NCBI GenBank assembly: GCA_031772625.1
Contig: CM062818.1
Location: 210,855,742-210,919,741 of the forward strand
DNA: 64,000 nt
Reading direction: 5' to 3'
Origin: Pinus tabuliformis
Taxonomy: Eukaryota; Streptophyta; Pinopsida; Pinales; Pinaceae
Shown here: positions 11,146-21,605 of the stretch, one piece after another
How the letters are laid out: every line of letters starts with the position of its first letter
Numbering within the stretch: position 1 is the first letter of the stretch
Program-made: the position numbers and the translations under genes
The notes under the pieces: model-generated
The model's input: the letters and a program-made list of their open reading frames with translations, nothing else
Database searches by the model: none
What the model was told of the DNA's origin: nothing

Positions 11146-13042
11146 CGTTAAAATTGGCAACTAGGGCCAGACTCCATGTGGATCATCTTACTAATGGAAG
11201 CTGATATTTTTCTTGGATTCCTCTCATCAAGAGGTGTAGCATTGATATAAAGATCATCCAATTCCGATAAGTATTCATGGAGATATGAATTTATTAGTGT
11301 TATGGGACAATTCGTCAAGGTCAGCGAGCAACCAAATAAGCCCCACTTGTGCTCAACGTTTTAGTGTAAACAGAGGTGGCCTTCAAGTCATTTCTACACA
11401 CACATGGGATCTCTTCCTCTCTACTTGTCTTTGGGTTTTAGTAGGAGAAGAGATCATAAAGGATAACCTTGCCCTAATGGAGAAAGGCTCTACGCTGCCC
11501 TAATGGAGAAGCCCTAACGTAGTTAATCAAAGAAGGCTCTATGTAGTCAAAGGGAGACCCTAACTGCTGTCATGAAGGAGATTGAAGTAGGCACCCTTGT
11601 TGTCCTATAAGGGTTTAATATATGCCCTAAACTTCTATGCATTCAAGCCCTAGCCCTAGCCGCAAGTCTAAAGGGAGATCTTTGTTTTGAGGCCACAGCA
11701 TGGGAGGCTAGGGCAGCATGGGTTGGAGGATTGTTTCATGGGTTGAAACAAAGTCCGAAGTCTATTATAGGAAGTCGTAATGCTTGTTGTGCTAGGCCGA
11801 GGCCTTGGAAGCTGAACGCTATCTTATTTAAAGGCTGACGGATGGTTTGTGTCATTGTTGAAGGGTGTTGTGTGGCAGGCCACATGCCATACCACTACAG
11901 CAAAACTAGTGTGGGAAGATTTGAGGGTTGTCTTGAGCCCTTACCTTCAACGTGGAGGAGGAGCATCTCTCCTTGCCTAGTCCCAGTTTTTGAAGGGTTG
12001 TTCGAGGACTGTTGAGAGGAACTTAGGGCTGCAACAGTATGCCCAAGTGCCCTAAACAGAACAGACAGGAATAGCAAAGTGTCAAGCAGATTTGAAGCAA
12101 TGTTAGAGGTGCATTGGGTCAAGGATATTGACCAATTTTGGATCAGACTTGGAACAGCCTATGGGAGCCACATGTTGGATCAACATGAAGTGTTGAATAC
12201 CCTAAAGGAGTGCAATCTGATGTGATGAATGTTGTGACATAGACAGCCTAGTATATGACAGTTGTATACATAGTACAGCATAGTGCTATCAGCATACAGT
12301 GATGGGTAGAAATGCAGCATAATGTAAAAAGGGTGCAGCATGGTATGGTGCATAGTACAGCACTATGTATGATGCAGCTACATGGTTGGATGCTACATGT
12401 CTTCATGCAGCAATTAAATACAGCAAGCTTATACATGGGACAACTGCAAGCATGAAGAATCATGGACAACAGTAGCATGGTAAAGCATGGACAGCAACAA
12501 GTACAGCACAGCAAGTACATTGGGACAGCAGTAAGCATGGTGCAACAATGGCACTATGTACAACAGTGCTAAACACTAGGACAGCAGCAGCATGAGGTCC
12601 AGCATTGTGATGATGGGTGCAGCATTGTGACGAGATGCACCACTATGATAGGTGAAGGAGTCACCTTGGAGAATCAGTTGAAGCAGCATGTCTTCAACTG
12701 ATCTCATGTATCATCATCCTAGGAGATGATCTATGCTCTTATCTAGATAAGTCAAAGTGTTGACTTCTGTTGTAAATGTACTATCTCTATCTCTCTCTCT
12801 CTGTTGAACTATTGAAGATCATATAAGAATAATTGACGAAAGGTTTCCCCACATTGGGGTTTGTCCCTGGCTAGTGCCACATCTTGTGTCCTCTTGTCTT
12901 GGCTTGTCTTCTGCGATTTATATTTATGTTCTATCTGCAGTTTACTTTAATGTTGATGTGATTGCTAATTTGGAAAAGATATTGAGCTAAATGTGAAAAT
13001 TGAAATAAATTTCTCTAGCATAGAACATACCTAAAATTAACA
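11146..13042 (+). repeat. 5' LTR of the nested copia element
   Basis: 1,897 bp. It ends TTAACA directly before the primer-binding site. The first base pair reads CG instead of TG (cgttaaaatt at 11146, against tgttaaaatt at 15751), consistent with one point change of the terminal T. The latter half is rich in CAGCA/CAGCATG words. No gene is supported inside. Confidence 0.85.
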
Positions 13043-13060
13043 TGGTATCAGAGCTGAGAT
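13043..13060 (+). other. tRNA-Met primer-binding site of the nested copia element
   Basis: TGGTATCAGAGCTGAGAT immediately after the LTR end CA at 13042; the first 12 bases are the standard plant iMet-type PBS. Confidence 0.85.
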
Positions 13061-13129
13061 GAAGACAATGCCCAAGCAAGAGTGAAAAAGCAATCACCGA
13101 AGACAATTTGGAAAGGACAAAAGGATCAA

Positions 13130-13670
13130 TGGATTCTTCATCCCTCTTCAAATTCACCAAGAGTGAAGTCGAAGCAGAGTATATTATGGCACAGCGGAAG
13201 CTTCTGATGGCCTACCTACATATCACTTCAATGGGAAGTCTGGATCTCAGGGTGAAATGAAAGGCAGATGCCTTGCTTACAATAAGTTCGGCCATTATGC
13301 GAGGGAGTGTCCAAATGGTTGGGACACATCTCTTGATGAAGATAACAATCATTCCAAGGACATCTTCAATCATCAGAGGAACTTCAAGTAATGCAGGTCA
13401 TCAAGGAAACGGCCAATTCTTCAGAGAAAGCAAGGAACCCCAGGTATGAAGAATCAAATGTTGTTTTTGATAAGATAAAGAAGTGTTATCTTGTATAGGC
13501 CCTCTCCTTCAGATTCTTTGGGAATCTGGCTTATTGATTGTAGTGCTTCAAGGCACTCCATCAAATAGAAGGGTGCTCTCTCTAATTTGATAGAGATGGA
13601 AACAATCATGGGATTATACTTGAAGCAGATGCCACCTATCCCGGAAAGGGTGTAGGAAATGTTACCCCTC
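13130..13670 (+). pseudogene. Decayed copia Gag C-terminus and protease
   Basis: From about 13131 a frame reads MDSSSLFKFTKSEVEAEY. At about 13270-13315 there is CLAYNKFGHYAREC, which has the CCHC zinc-knuckle spacing except that the second Cys is Tyr. At about 13515-13550 WLIDCSASRHS corresponds to the copia protease site normally written IDSGASRH; Gly of the catalytic motif is lost. Stops at about 13568 and 13650 interrupt it. Most of Gag is missing. Confidence 0.65.
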
Positions 13671-14100
13671 AATTGAATGAGGGTAACTCGATTCTTCTAC
13701 AAAATCTCTTTTATGTACCTGATCGCAAGAAGAACCTGGTGTCCATTTCGACAATGGAAGTCAAAGGTTATAGGGAAGCATTCATCGATGGAAAGGTACG
13801 TGTTTGAAAATAGAATTTTCAAAAGATGTTTTTTCTCATGGGTTCAAGGTTGGCAATTTGTATCAAGTTGCAGGATGGTCCATTGGGGATCATGTCAATT
13901 GACATATCTCGTCTATAACACTGGAGGTCTACTTATGGGGCCCTATCCGATGTGAGTCAGATGGTGACAAAGATGCATGAATTCAAGAAGAGCATGAATT
14001 GAGATGTACTGAAGGAAAATCCTACAAGGGGACCATTCCCCTCATGTAGCAGGTCCACAGGTTTGGAACAACCCGAGGAGTTTGAGATTCATGATCGGGA
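13671..14100 (+). pseudogene. Unreadable post-protease region of the nested copia element
   Basis: Fragments such as FYKISFMYLIARRTW and FRQWKSKVIG suggest the NLLFVPDLKKNLVSIS-like stretch that follows protease in copia elements, but frameshifts and stops prevent a reliable translation. No integrase HHCC or DDE core is visible before the RT remnant begins at about 14120, so a deletion of integrase is inferred. Confidence 0.4.
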
Positions 14101-14109
14101 ATCTCATGT

Positions 14110-14672
14110 ATAAAGGTGGAAGAAAGCCCTCTATGGCTTGAAGCAAATCACCCCGGATTTGATATGAGAGGATTGATAGTTGTTAGATGAAATTGAGATT
14201 CACTAAGAGTGAAGTCAATCCAAACCACTGTTTGAAGGTTGTGGATGATAGACCTCTCATACCGACACCTTCTAAGAACAATCTATTTCTAATAGGTGCT
14301 GACCCTCTCACTTGTAGAAGTAAGAGGGAGTTGGATTCCGGATGTGGAATGGTAAACTGCAAGCCCGTGACTACCTCGAGGATCTTAACTTTCAGAAGTT
14401 ATATGGTGATGATGCCGGACCAGATTTGGGAAATGCCTCTGAGTTTCATAAACTCATTTGCATTGATGTTCTTGGTGAACTTCCGTCCGGATATATGTTT
14501 TGCAGTTAGCATGGTGAGCTCATATTTGGTTGAGCCTCACTGGATTGGTGCCAAGAATCTTCTGAGATATCTTCAAGGCACAATCTCTCATGGATTGAGA
14601 TACACTGTCGAAAATATGAAGCTGCATGATTATTCGAATGTTGTTTGGGCAAGCAGTGTGGAGGATCACTAG
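14110..14672 (+). pseudogene. Copia reverse transcriptase remnant
   Basis: Begins with KKALYGLKQ (about 14122-14150), the conserved copia RT motif, and continues after a shift as RFTKSEVNPNHCLKVVDD. The catalytic YVDD loop expected next is replaced by unrelated sequence (TPSKNNLFLIGADPLTC), so polymerase activity is impossible. The C-terminal thumb/connection part is recognisable: RPDICFAVSMVSSYLVEPHW, then AKNLLRYLQGTISHGLRYTV. Frame 14187-14672 is open for 161 codons. Confidence 0.8.
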
Positions 14673-14679
14673 AGCACTT

Positions 14680-15060
14680 CTTAGTGTTGATTCTCTTTGG
14701 ATTTTGCTTCGATATCATGGATGAGCAGAAAGCAGAAGTCGGTTGCTATAAGTTAAGCACCACTGAAACCGAATACATAGCTATGAGTATGATCTCGTGT
14801 GAAGTTGCCTGGTTGTGGAAGCTCTTCAGTGAGTTGTTTGTACACATGATGAATACCATTGTTATCCTCTGTGACAACCAGGGGGGGATTCGATTGTTGA
14901 GGAATCCTGTATTCGATGATTGCTCCAGCAAATAGACACCAGATACTACCTTATCTGGGATATGGTAAGTCGATGAGCGAGGAGCCTCCATCGTATTGAG
15001 ACTAATGTACAGGTCGCAGGCATTTTGTCAAAGCCCCAGCGAAAGGTCAAACCTGTGACT
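14680..15060 (+). pseudogene. Copia RNase H remnant
   Basis: LSTTETEYIAMSMISCEVAW (about 14753-14812) and LCDNQGGIRLLRNPVFDD (about 14866-14920) are the usual C-terminal copia RNase H landmarks, with the Glu of TETEYIA and the Asp of CDNQ preserved. A stop follows SSK at about 14933. Remains of the terminal VADILTKP-like segment are seen at about 15005-15035. Confidence 0.8.
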
Positions 15061-15750
15061 TTCCTGCACGACTTGGAGTCGTTGAGAGACCTTCTTAAAA
15101 GGGTCTTGCATGTTGCATGCATTGAGCTCTGGGAGCTCTGGGGGGCTTGGGGTACTTACTGGAGCAACACATGACCATAGGGCGACTCACACTCCCCTAA
15201 TGGTGCGATGTGTACAAGGTAAATGGCTCAGCCTTCCTCTGTGATACCTCGTGGCGACTTTGGGACAGGATGATTAGTTCTCCTGTGGGACAGGATGATT
15301 AGTTCTCTTGTCGAGGCATCCTACCCATGCAGTTTGGGACTCATGGGAAGTACCTGTCATCTGATCAATGAGCAGGGAAATGGGGTTAGGGACCATAGTA
15401 GTACTATCGATGGACGCATCGTTGTATCTACCGTACTTCCTATGCTAGGATGACCTCCATTGATCTAGGATCAATGAAACTGATCTGGGATTAGTATGAG
15501 TGGTTTGAGACACTCTCTTGTGATATTGATCTGGGATCAATAAAACTAACTTAGGGTCAGTAAGAGTGATATGACACACTCTCTTCAGATGAAACTAACT
15601 TCGCGTCAGTAGAGAATGGTATGAGACATTCTCGATCAATTCTTCTCCTTCATGGTTTAGCAGAGCAGAGCAGTGCAGGGCACTGATGGCAGAGATAGTA
15701 CAGTCGAACATATGGATCCGCGGATGGAGTTCTCCCTAGTTGAGAGGGAG
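15061..15750 (+). other. 3' untranslated region of the nested copia element, with tandem repeats
   Basis: No coding. 15268-15310 has a short duplication of gggacaggatgattagttct. About 15465-15640 is a degenerate array of roughly 60-bp units built on gatctgggatcaat...aaact...agtatgagtggtttgagacactctc. It ends in the polypurine tract tgagagggag (15741-15750) at the LTR edge. Confidence 0.6.
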
Positions 15751-17754
15751 TGTTAAAATTGGCAACTAGGGCCAAACCCCTGTGGGTCATCTTATTAATG
15801 GCAGCAGATATTTTTCTTGGATCCCTCTCACCGAGAGATATAGGATTGATCTAAAGATCATCCGATTCTAATAAGTATTCATGGAGATATGAATTTATTA
15901 GTGTTATGGGACAATTCGTCAAGGTCGGCCAACAACCAAATAAACCCCACTTGTGCTCAACATTTTAGTATAAATAGAGGTGGCCTTCAAGTCATTTCTA
16001 CACACACTTGGGATCTCTTCCTCTCTACTTGTCTTTGGGTTTTAGTAGGAGAAGAGATCCTAAGGGATAACGCTGCCCTAATGGAGAAAGGCTCTACGCT
16101 GCCCTAATGAAGAAGCCCTAATGCAGTTAATCAAAGAAGGCTCTACGCAATCAAAGGGAGACCCTCACCGTTGTCATGAAGGAGATTGAAGTAGGCTCCC
16201 TCGCTGTCCTATAAGGGTTTACTATATGCCCTAAACTGTTATGCATTCAAGCCCTAGCCCTAGCCGCAGGTCTAAAGGGAGATCTTTGTTTTGAGGCCAC
16301 AACATGGGAGGCTAGGGCAGCATGGGTTGGAGGATTGTTTCATGGGTTGAACAAAGTCCGAAGTCTGTTGTAGGAAGTTGTGTTGCTTGTTGTGCTAGGT
16401 CGAGGCCTTGGGAGCTGAACGCTAGCTTGTTTAAAGGCTAAGGGATGGTTTGTATCATTGTGGAAGGGTGTCGTGAGCAGCAGTAGTGTTGTGTGGTAGG
16501 GCACATGCCATACCACTACAACAAACCTAGCGTGGGCAGATTTGAGGGCTGCCTTGAGCCCTTACCTTCAGCATGGAGGAGGAGCATCTCTCCTTTCCTA
16601 GTCCGCAGTTTTTGAAGGGTTGTTTGAGGACTGTTGAGAGGAACTTAGGGTTGCAACAGTATGCCCAAGTGCCCTAAACAAAACAGTCAGGAACAGCAAA
16701 GTGTCAAGCAGATTTGAAGTAGTGTTAGAGGTGCATTGGGTCAAGGATATTGACCAGATTTGGATCAGACTTGGAACAGCCTGTGGGAGCCACATGTTGG
16801 GTCAACATGGAGTGTTGAATACCCCAAAGGAGTGCAGCATGATGTGATGAATGTTGTGACATAGACAACATAGTATATGACAGTTGTATACATAGTACAG
16901 CATAGTGCTATCAACATACAGTGATGGGTAGCAATGCAGCATAATGTAAAAAGGGTGTAGCATGGTATGATGCATAGTACAGCACTATGTATGATGCAGC
17001 TACATGGTTGGATGCTACATGTCTTCATGCAACAATTAAATACAGCAAGCTTATACATGGGACAGCTGCAATGACACTAGGACAACTGCAAGTGGGACAG
17101 CTGCAAGCTTGGTGACACATGGGACAACTGCAACATGGAACAGCTGCAAGCATGAAGAATCATGGCTAGCAGCAGCATGGTAAAGCATGGACAGTAGCAA
17201 GTAAATTGGGGCAGTAGTAAGCATGGTGCAGCAGTGGCACTATGTACAGCAGTGCTAAACACTAGGAGAGCAGCAGCAAGAGGTCCAGCATTGTGATGAT
17301 GGGTGCAACATGGTGCAGCACGGTGAGGTAGCATGATGACGAGATGCACCACTATGATAGGTGAAGGAGTCACCTTGGAGAATCAATTGAAGCAACATGT
17401 CTTCAACTGATCTCATGTATCATCATCCTAGGAGATGATCTATGCTCTTATCTAAGTAAGTCAAAGTGTTGACTTCTATTGTAAATGTACTATCTCTATT
17501 TCTCTCTCTCTCTCTGTTGAACTATTGAAGATCATATAAGAAGAATTGACAAAGGGTTTCCCCACATTAGGGTTTGTCCCTGGCCAGCGCCACATCTTGT
17601 GTCCTCTTGTCTTGGTTTGTCTTCTGCGATTTATATTTATGTTCTATCTGCAGTTTACTTTAATGTTGATGTGATTGCTAATCTAGAAAAGATATTGAAC
17701 TAACTGTGAAAATTGAAATAAATTGCTCTAGCATAGAAATACCTAAAATTAACA
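15751..17754 (+). repeat. 3' LTR of the nested copia element
   Basis: 2,004 bp, TGTTAAAATT...TTAACA. It is about 107 bp longer than the 5' LTR, mainly because of an expansion of gggacaactgcaa/gggacagctgcaa units at about 17058-17150 that is single in the 5' LTR (about 12437-12457). A (TC)n run differs in length too. Confidence 0.85.
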
Positions 17755-17759
17755 CATTA

Positions 17760-18134
17760 GGATTAGGGCTTCTACTTTATAGACTTAGGCTTTCAATCTC
17801 AATGGGCATTTAAGACTTAAGGCATTTATGCATTTAAGGTTTCATCATCTTCAAATAGGGCATATTATGGCATGCATCAACATTTGGCACCTAGGGTTTA
17901 CTTTAGGTCTTTACCATTGACATATACCTCATGACCTTGTCATCACATAGTTGAATGTCTAGGGTTTCATAATGTTCATTAGGCATCTCAAGGGTTTGCA
18001 AGATAACACTCCTAGGGTTTGCAAGAGGATAGGGTATTATGATCAATGGGCATCTAGGGTAACATCACGCATCACAAGAAATTGCCATCACAAACAATGC
18101 CATATATTGACATCAATGACAACCTTGACCAACA
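17760..18134 (-). repeat. 3' LTR of the gag-only element, inner part
   Basis: Continuation of the split left LTR; matches 30801-31157 (ggattagggcttctacttta in both). Its inner edge ends ccttgaccaaca at 18134, and the minus-strand polypurine tract AAAGGGGGAGAC follows. Confidence 0.8.
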
Positions 18135-19370
18135 GTCTCCCCCTTTGTCATTGATGGCAATATTCTTGCCCTCTCAACATTCTCTCCCTCTTTGACATCA
18201 ATGGCAAATGGGGTGCCCAAATGCTCCCCCTAACAAGCTGGTCCTCTTCATCGTATTCTCTTCATCAATGACTGTTCTTCATAAATATGTTGCTCCCCCT
18301 GTCATGGTGCTCCTTTTTTTTGCTCAAGATAGAAAGGTTGTTGCCTTATCATCAGCTAGCAAATTATCCCCTCTTCATGTCTCAAAAGCTACTTCATCAT
18401 GGCTTCAACAGTGCTGCTCCAAGAATGTCCCAAACAGACCTTTAAAGTTTGCCTTTAACAATGCTCAAGTGTGGGCAATGATGCCTTCTCCAACATGGTT
18501 TTGAATGCTACTCCAAAAGGACTCTCTCAAGACTGCTGCAAATTCTCCACAAGATGCTTCAAGTATCAACCTTAAAGATGCTCCACTTCATGCTTCCAAA
18601 CAGACACCATATAGCCACTCGCCAAATGTCCAAGTTCAAGTTTGCTTCTACAATCCTTATTTTGTTGTCTCCACAGTCAAAATTAAGATGCCTTCATAGT
18701 CCGAATCAAGAGAAAATGCCATTGAAATTGCCTTTCTCGCTATCTCTCTTCAGATCCAAGTTCCTTTGTATCTCTGTGCTCCTCCTTAAGTCACTGCCAT
18801 CCAACATTTCAACATCATTGCATTCGGATGAAATGGTGAAAGGTTGTGCCTCACTGTTGCTATTTTCTAAGTGACCAACATCAACCTGAGCTATATTCGA
18901 CTGCACAACATTCTCCTTTCTATAGTCCTTTTGATGAGCCATCTTTTCCTTGTGTTCTTGTAAAATTCTCTGCAAGTTATCTCCACTAGCAGATTTTGAT
19001 ATCCAATCTGTGACTGTCTTTTAAATTCTTTCTAATGATTGACAATTTTTTTGTAATGCTTCAATTATGTTAGATGTTGCCAACTGCTCTTGCTTGTGTA
19101 GTGAACAAAAACATTCAAGCTCCATTCCCAGATGTATCTGCTTGTTTGAAGGTCGCCTCTATTTGTGTCCACAATTTACCTGTTCTCACATCATATCCCT
19201 GAGTCAAGACTTTCAACTTCTACTCTGAAGCAATAACAGCAACATAGTTATTTGCCCTATTTCTCTAGCATTAGATGGCCTTCTCTGCTGCTCCAATTTC
19301 TTTTGATCAGTTATTATTTTATCAGTGGTAAAACACTTTGATTAGCAATATGCATTGTTGTCTTGAGCAT
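18135..19370 (-). pseudogene. Decayed second frame of the gag-only element
   Basis: Downstream of gag in minus order. The clearest open part is 18706-18975, reading QRILQEHKEKMAHQKDYRKE and NVVQSNIAQVDVGHLENSNS. Upstream of it, in the same or adjacent frames, are VTDWISKSASGDNLQ and a segment like LTQGYDVRTGKLWTQIEATF. I do not recognise a family. No DSGA protease, HHCC, DDE, YVDD or RNase H motif is visible. It may be what remains of a Gag extension or of an accessory ORF. 18135-18700 shows nothing coherent. Confidence 0.4.
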
Positions 19371-20651
19371 TCAAAGCATTTTCAAATGTACTTCCTCTGG
19401 TACAACCTGCTTTCTTCTCCAGACTTTGGTAGTTTCTCTAGGTAATTCTTCATCCTTGATTTGCTTGGGTACCCACTTCATTTTGCAGTCTTGAGCTATA
19501 TGACCAATATTATGACATTTTAAGCATTTTGTTTTGTACATGAATGAAGGAGCATACCTTTTATTTGAAGGCACTTTTCTTTCTGCAAATTTGTTGTTGG
19601 GGAGCTGATTGGTGTTTTTGTAGACATTCCTTTTATATGCCCTGCAATCTTTTGCCATGTGTCCAAAATTTTTACAAGAGTAGCAATAACCAAAAAATAC
19701 AGTATGATACCTGAAACTTGAGGATTGCCAATGTGCATTTCTGAAAATGTTCTCCCTTGAAGTGCTTTGATGATATTTACTGCTACTTGCAGCATCAATT
19801 TTTCTTCTTGGAGGAAAGGATCTACCAATGTCATCTTGACTTCTTTCATTGCTTCTGCTGGAGCTGGGGGGATTAACATCACTTTGAAGCTTCTCTGCAT
19901 CATTGTTCTTTGAAGTTTTGAGGTTTGTATCAATTTTGCTAGAAGAATCACTTGCATACCCAAGGCATGATTTGTCAAATGGTGATTTTTGATGACTGAG
20001 GATGTCATCCAAAACTTGAGAACTCTTCAAATTCCTGTTCAGCAAATCAATTTCTTTTCTTAGTGAGACAATCTCTCTTCCATCTTTTCACAGTCTTCAT
20101 TTTTCCTTGCTAGTTGATTCTTGATTTCTTCCTTAATTCTTGTTGCTTCATTTGCTTCTACTTTAAGAGAGATGATATCTGATTTTATTCTGAAGATTTT
20201 TTCATCTCTTTCTTTTAGTTGACATGCCATGACTTTTCTTTCCTTTCCTGCTTCATCAACTTGTCCTTTTAGGAGGAATAATTTTTCCATCTCAACTTCA
20301 GCTTCTTGTTTCTGTTTCTTTGCTTCTTTTAGTTGACTTTTTAGGGAAAAGACTTCTTCCTTATATTGACCAATTTCTACTTCAGATTGGCTCTAGACTT
20401 TTGTTTAAGATGATTTGTCAAATTGTCTTTCTTCCTTTTTGCCTTATTCAATTGATTTGTCATGGATATGGCTTCTTCATGATGTCTCATCTTGTTTTGC
20501 TGCAATTCTTCCTTAAGCTTGTTGAATTCCTCATTCATTTATTGTATTTGATGCCTCAATAGGGCAACTTCCTTCCTTGTCTTGTCCTGGTCACCAACTT
20601 GCACTTTCTTCTTAAGTTCCTCATTTTCGTTTTTCAAATTGTTAATCTCTT
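19371..20651 (-). pseudogene. Gag coiled coil and double zinc-knuckle region
   Basis: Continues the Gag begun at 21176 after a single-base shift. A long coiled coil (for example NLKNENEELKKKVQV, later QLKERDEKIFRIKSDIISLK) runs through about 20060-20650 with stops near 20540, 20395 and 20060. It is followed by NRNLKSSQVLDDILSHQKSP and two CCHC knuckles, CYSCKNFGHMAKDC (about 19680) and CLKCHNIGHIAQDC (about 19510). Knuckles bind element RNA during particle assembly. The final open block is 224 codons (19371-20045). Coiled coil plus SSQVLDDIL...SPFDKS...GY plus CCHC is the known layout of certain plant copia-type Gags. Confidence 0.75.
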
Positions 20652-21176
20652 CTAAAGTTCTATGTCAACCATAAGTTTAGTGACGAGATCTTCTTCATTC
20701 TCTTCATCTTCTAGGTCTTCTTTAGCCTTGATGTTATCACTCTTATCTTTAGCTTCCTTGATGGGCTCTGGATTTCCTTCTTGTGTTCCATCATTTTCTT
20801 GACTAGAGATCATTGTCAACGCTCCTTTTGAGCGAAGATCATGAAGTTTATCCCATATGCCTTTTGTTGACGAACATTTTTCAAAATTGGCCTTCATAGA
20901 ATCAGGTAGCCCATTCAAGATTGCTTTCATTGCTCTTGTATTATGTTCCTTAGATTCTCCATCCATCATGCTATCAGCAATCACCGATTTCCAAACTTCA
21001 ATGACTTGAGTCTTTAAGAAATTCCTCATTCTTGCCTCCCATATATCAAAGTTTCCACTGAACAATGGAGCCTTCACAAATTGATTGACTTCAATTTCGG
21101 TGGTTGAGGGAGACAAATCTTTAGAAGGATTGGAGACTTTCTTCCTTGGCTTCGCCATTTGTGTTCTAAGGATCAA
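20652..21176 (-). CDS. Gag N-terminal domain of the gag-only copia-like element
   Basis: Open frame of 174 codons starting MILRTQMAKPRKK, about 50 bp after the primer-binding site; the second Met (MAKPRKK) may be the real start. Residues 35-60 hold KAPLFSGNFDIWEARMRNFL, the W-containing opening of the UBN2/DUF4219-type Gag of plant copia elements. GLPDSMKANFEKCSSTKGIW follows at about 88-108, then WDKLHDLRSK and an acidic tail (EDLEDEENEEDLVTKLM). The frame stops at 20652 where a one-base shift separates it from the coiled-coil part. It would form the capsid of the element. No pol follows. Confidence 0.7.
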   Translation of the reverse strand: MILRTQMAKPRKKVSNPSKDLSPSTTEIEVNQFVKAPLFSGNFDIWEARMRNFLKTQVIEVWKSVIADSMMDGESKEHNTRAMKAILNGLPDSMKANFEKCSSTKGIWDKLHDLRSKGALTMISSQENDGTQEGNPEPIKEAKDKSDNIKAKEDLEDEENEEDLVTKLMVDIEL

Positions 21177-21210
21177 CCTTCAAGTTGCTAGGCTTTGAGT
21201 GAAGGCACTG

Positions 21211-21222
21211 ACTCTGATACCA
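21211..21222 (-). other. Primer-binding site of the gag-only element
   Basis: actctgatacca on the plus strand (TGGTATCAGAGT on the minus strand), two bases from the TGTTGGAA LTR edge at 21225. Confidence 0.75.
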
Positions 21223-21224
21223 AT

Positions 21225-21605
21225 TGTTGGAAATATTGAGAGGGAGGTGAATCAGTATTTCTTTTCAATTGTTACTTTTACCAGGTAGATCACTTGTATT
21301 TAGAACACAAAATGAACAATAAGAATAAATGTTTTTATTAATATAAATCAAGTACAATATATGTAGGGCTCCAACCCTAGATCAAAGCACTGATCTTCAA
21401 TCTCCCAGGCTCCAACCTGTATTTTCCAAGCACCAACTTGAACTTCCAAGGCTCCAACTTTGTCAATTTTGAGGCACCAACCCCAAGGGCTCCAACCCTA
21501 TATCTAGTTCAGGCTCTGACCTGGTTTCTTGAGGACTCTGATCCTCTAGGGCTCCAACCCTATCCTCCCAGGCACCAACCTTGTCTTTTCGAGGCTCCAA
21601 CCTCT
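21225..21605 (-). repeat. 5' LTR of the gag-only element, inner part
   Basis: Matches 9152-9545 (tttcttttcaattgttactt in both) and ends within the GGCTCCAACC array at cctct (21601-21605), the left copy of the gypsy target duplication. Confidence 0.8.

Larger units (their letters stand above)
11146..17754 (+). mobile_element. Ty1/copia element nested in the left LTR
   Basis: 6.61 kb element with LTRs 11146-13042 and 15751-17754 and a 5-bp target duplication CATTA (11141-11145 and 17755-17759). The other LTR of the host shows the uninterrupted site (gacattaggattagg, CATTA at 30796-30800). The primer-binding site TGGTATCAGAGC is at 13043 and the polypurine tract tgagagggag at 15741-15750. The 2.7 kb internal region is too short for a full copia polyprotein: pieces of Gag, protease, RT and RNase H survive with many breaks, and no integrase core is recognisable. 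Non-autonomous. Confidence 0.9.

Noticed and set aside
12248-12538. Cys-rich minus-strand frames in the copia LTRs (also 16765-17373)
   Set aside because: The Cys/Thr/Met richness comes from the CAGCATG-type low-complexity sequence of the LTR; there is no conserved Cys spacing.
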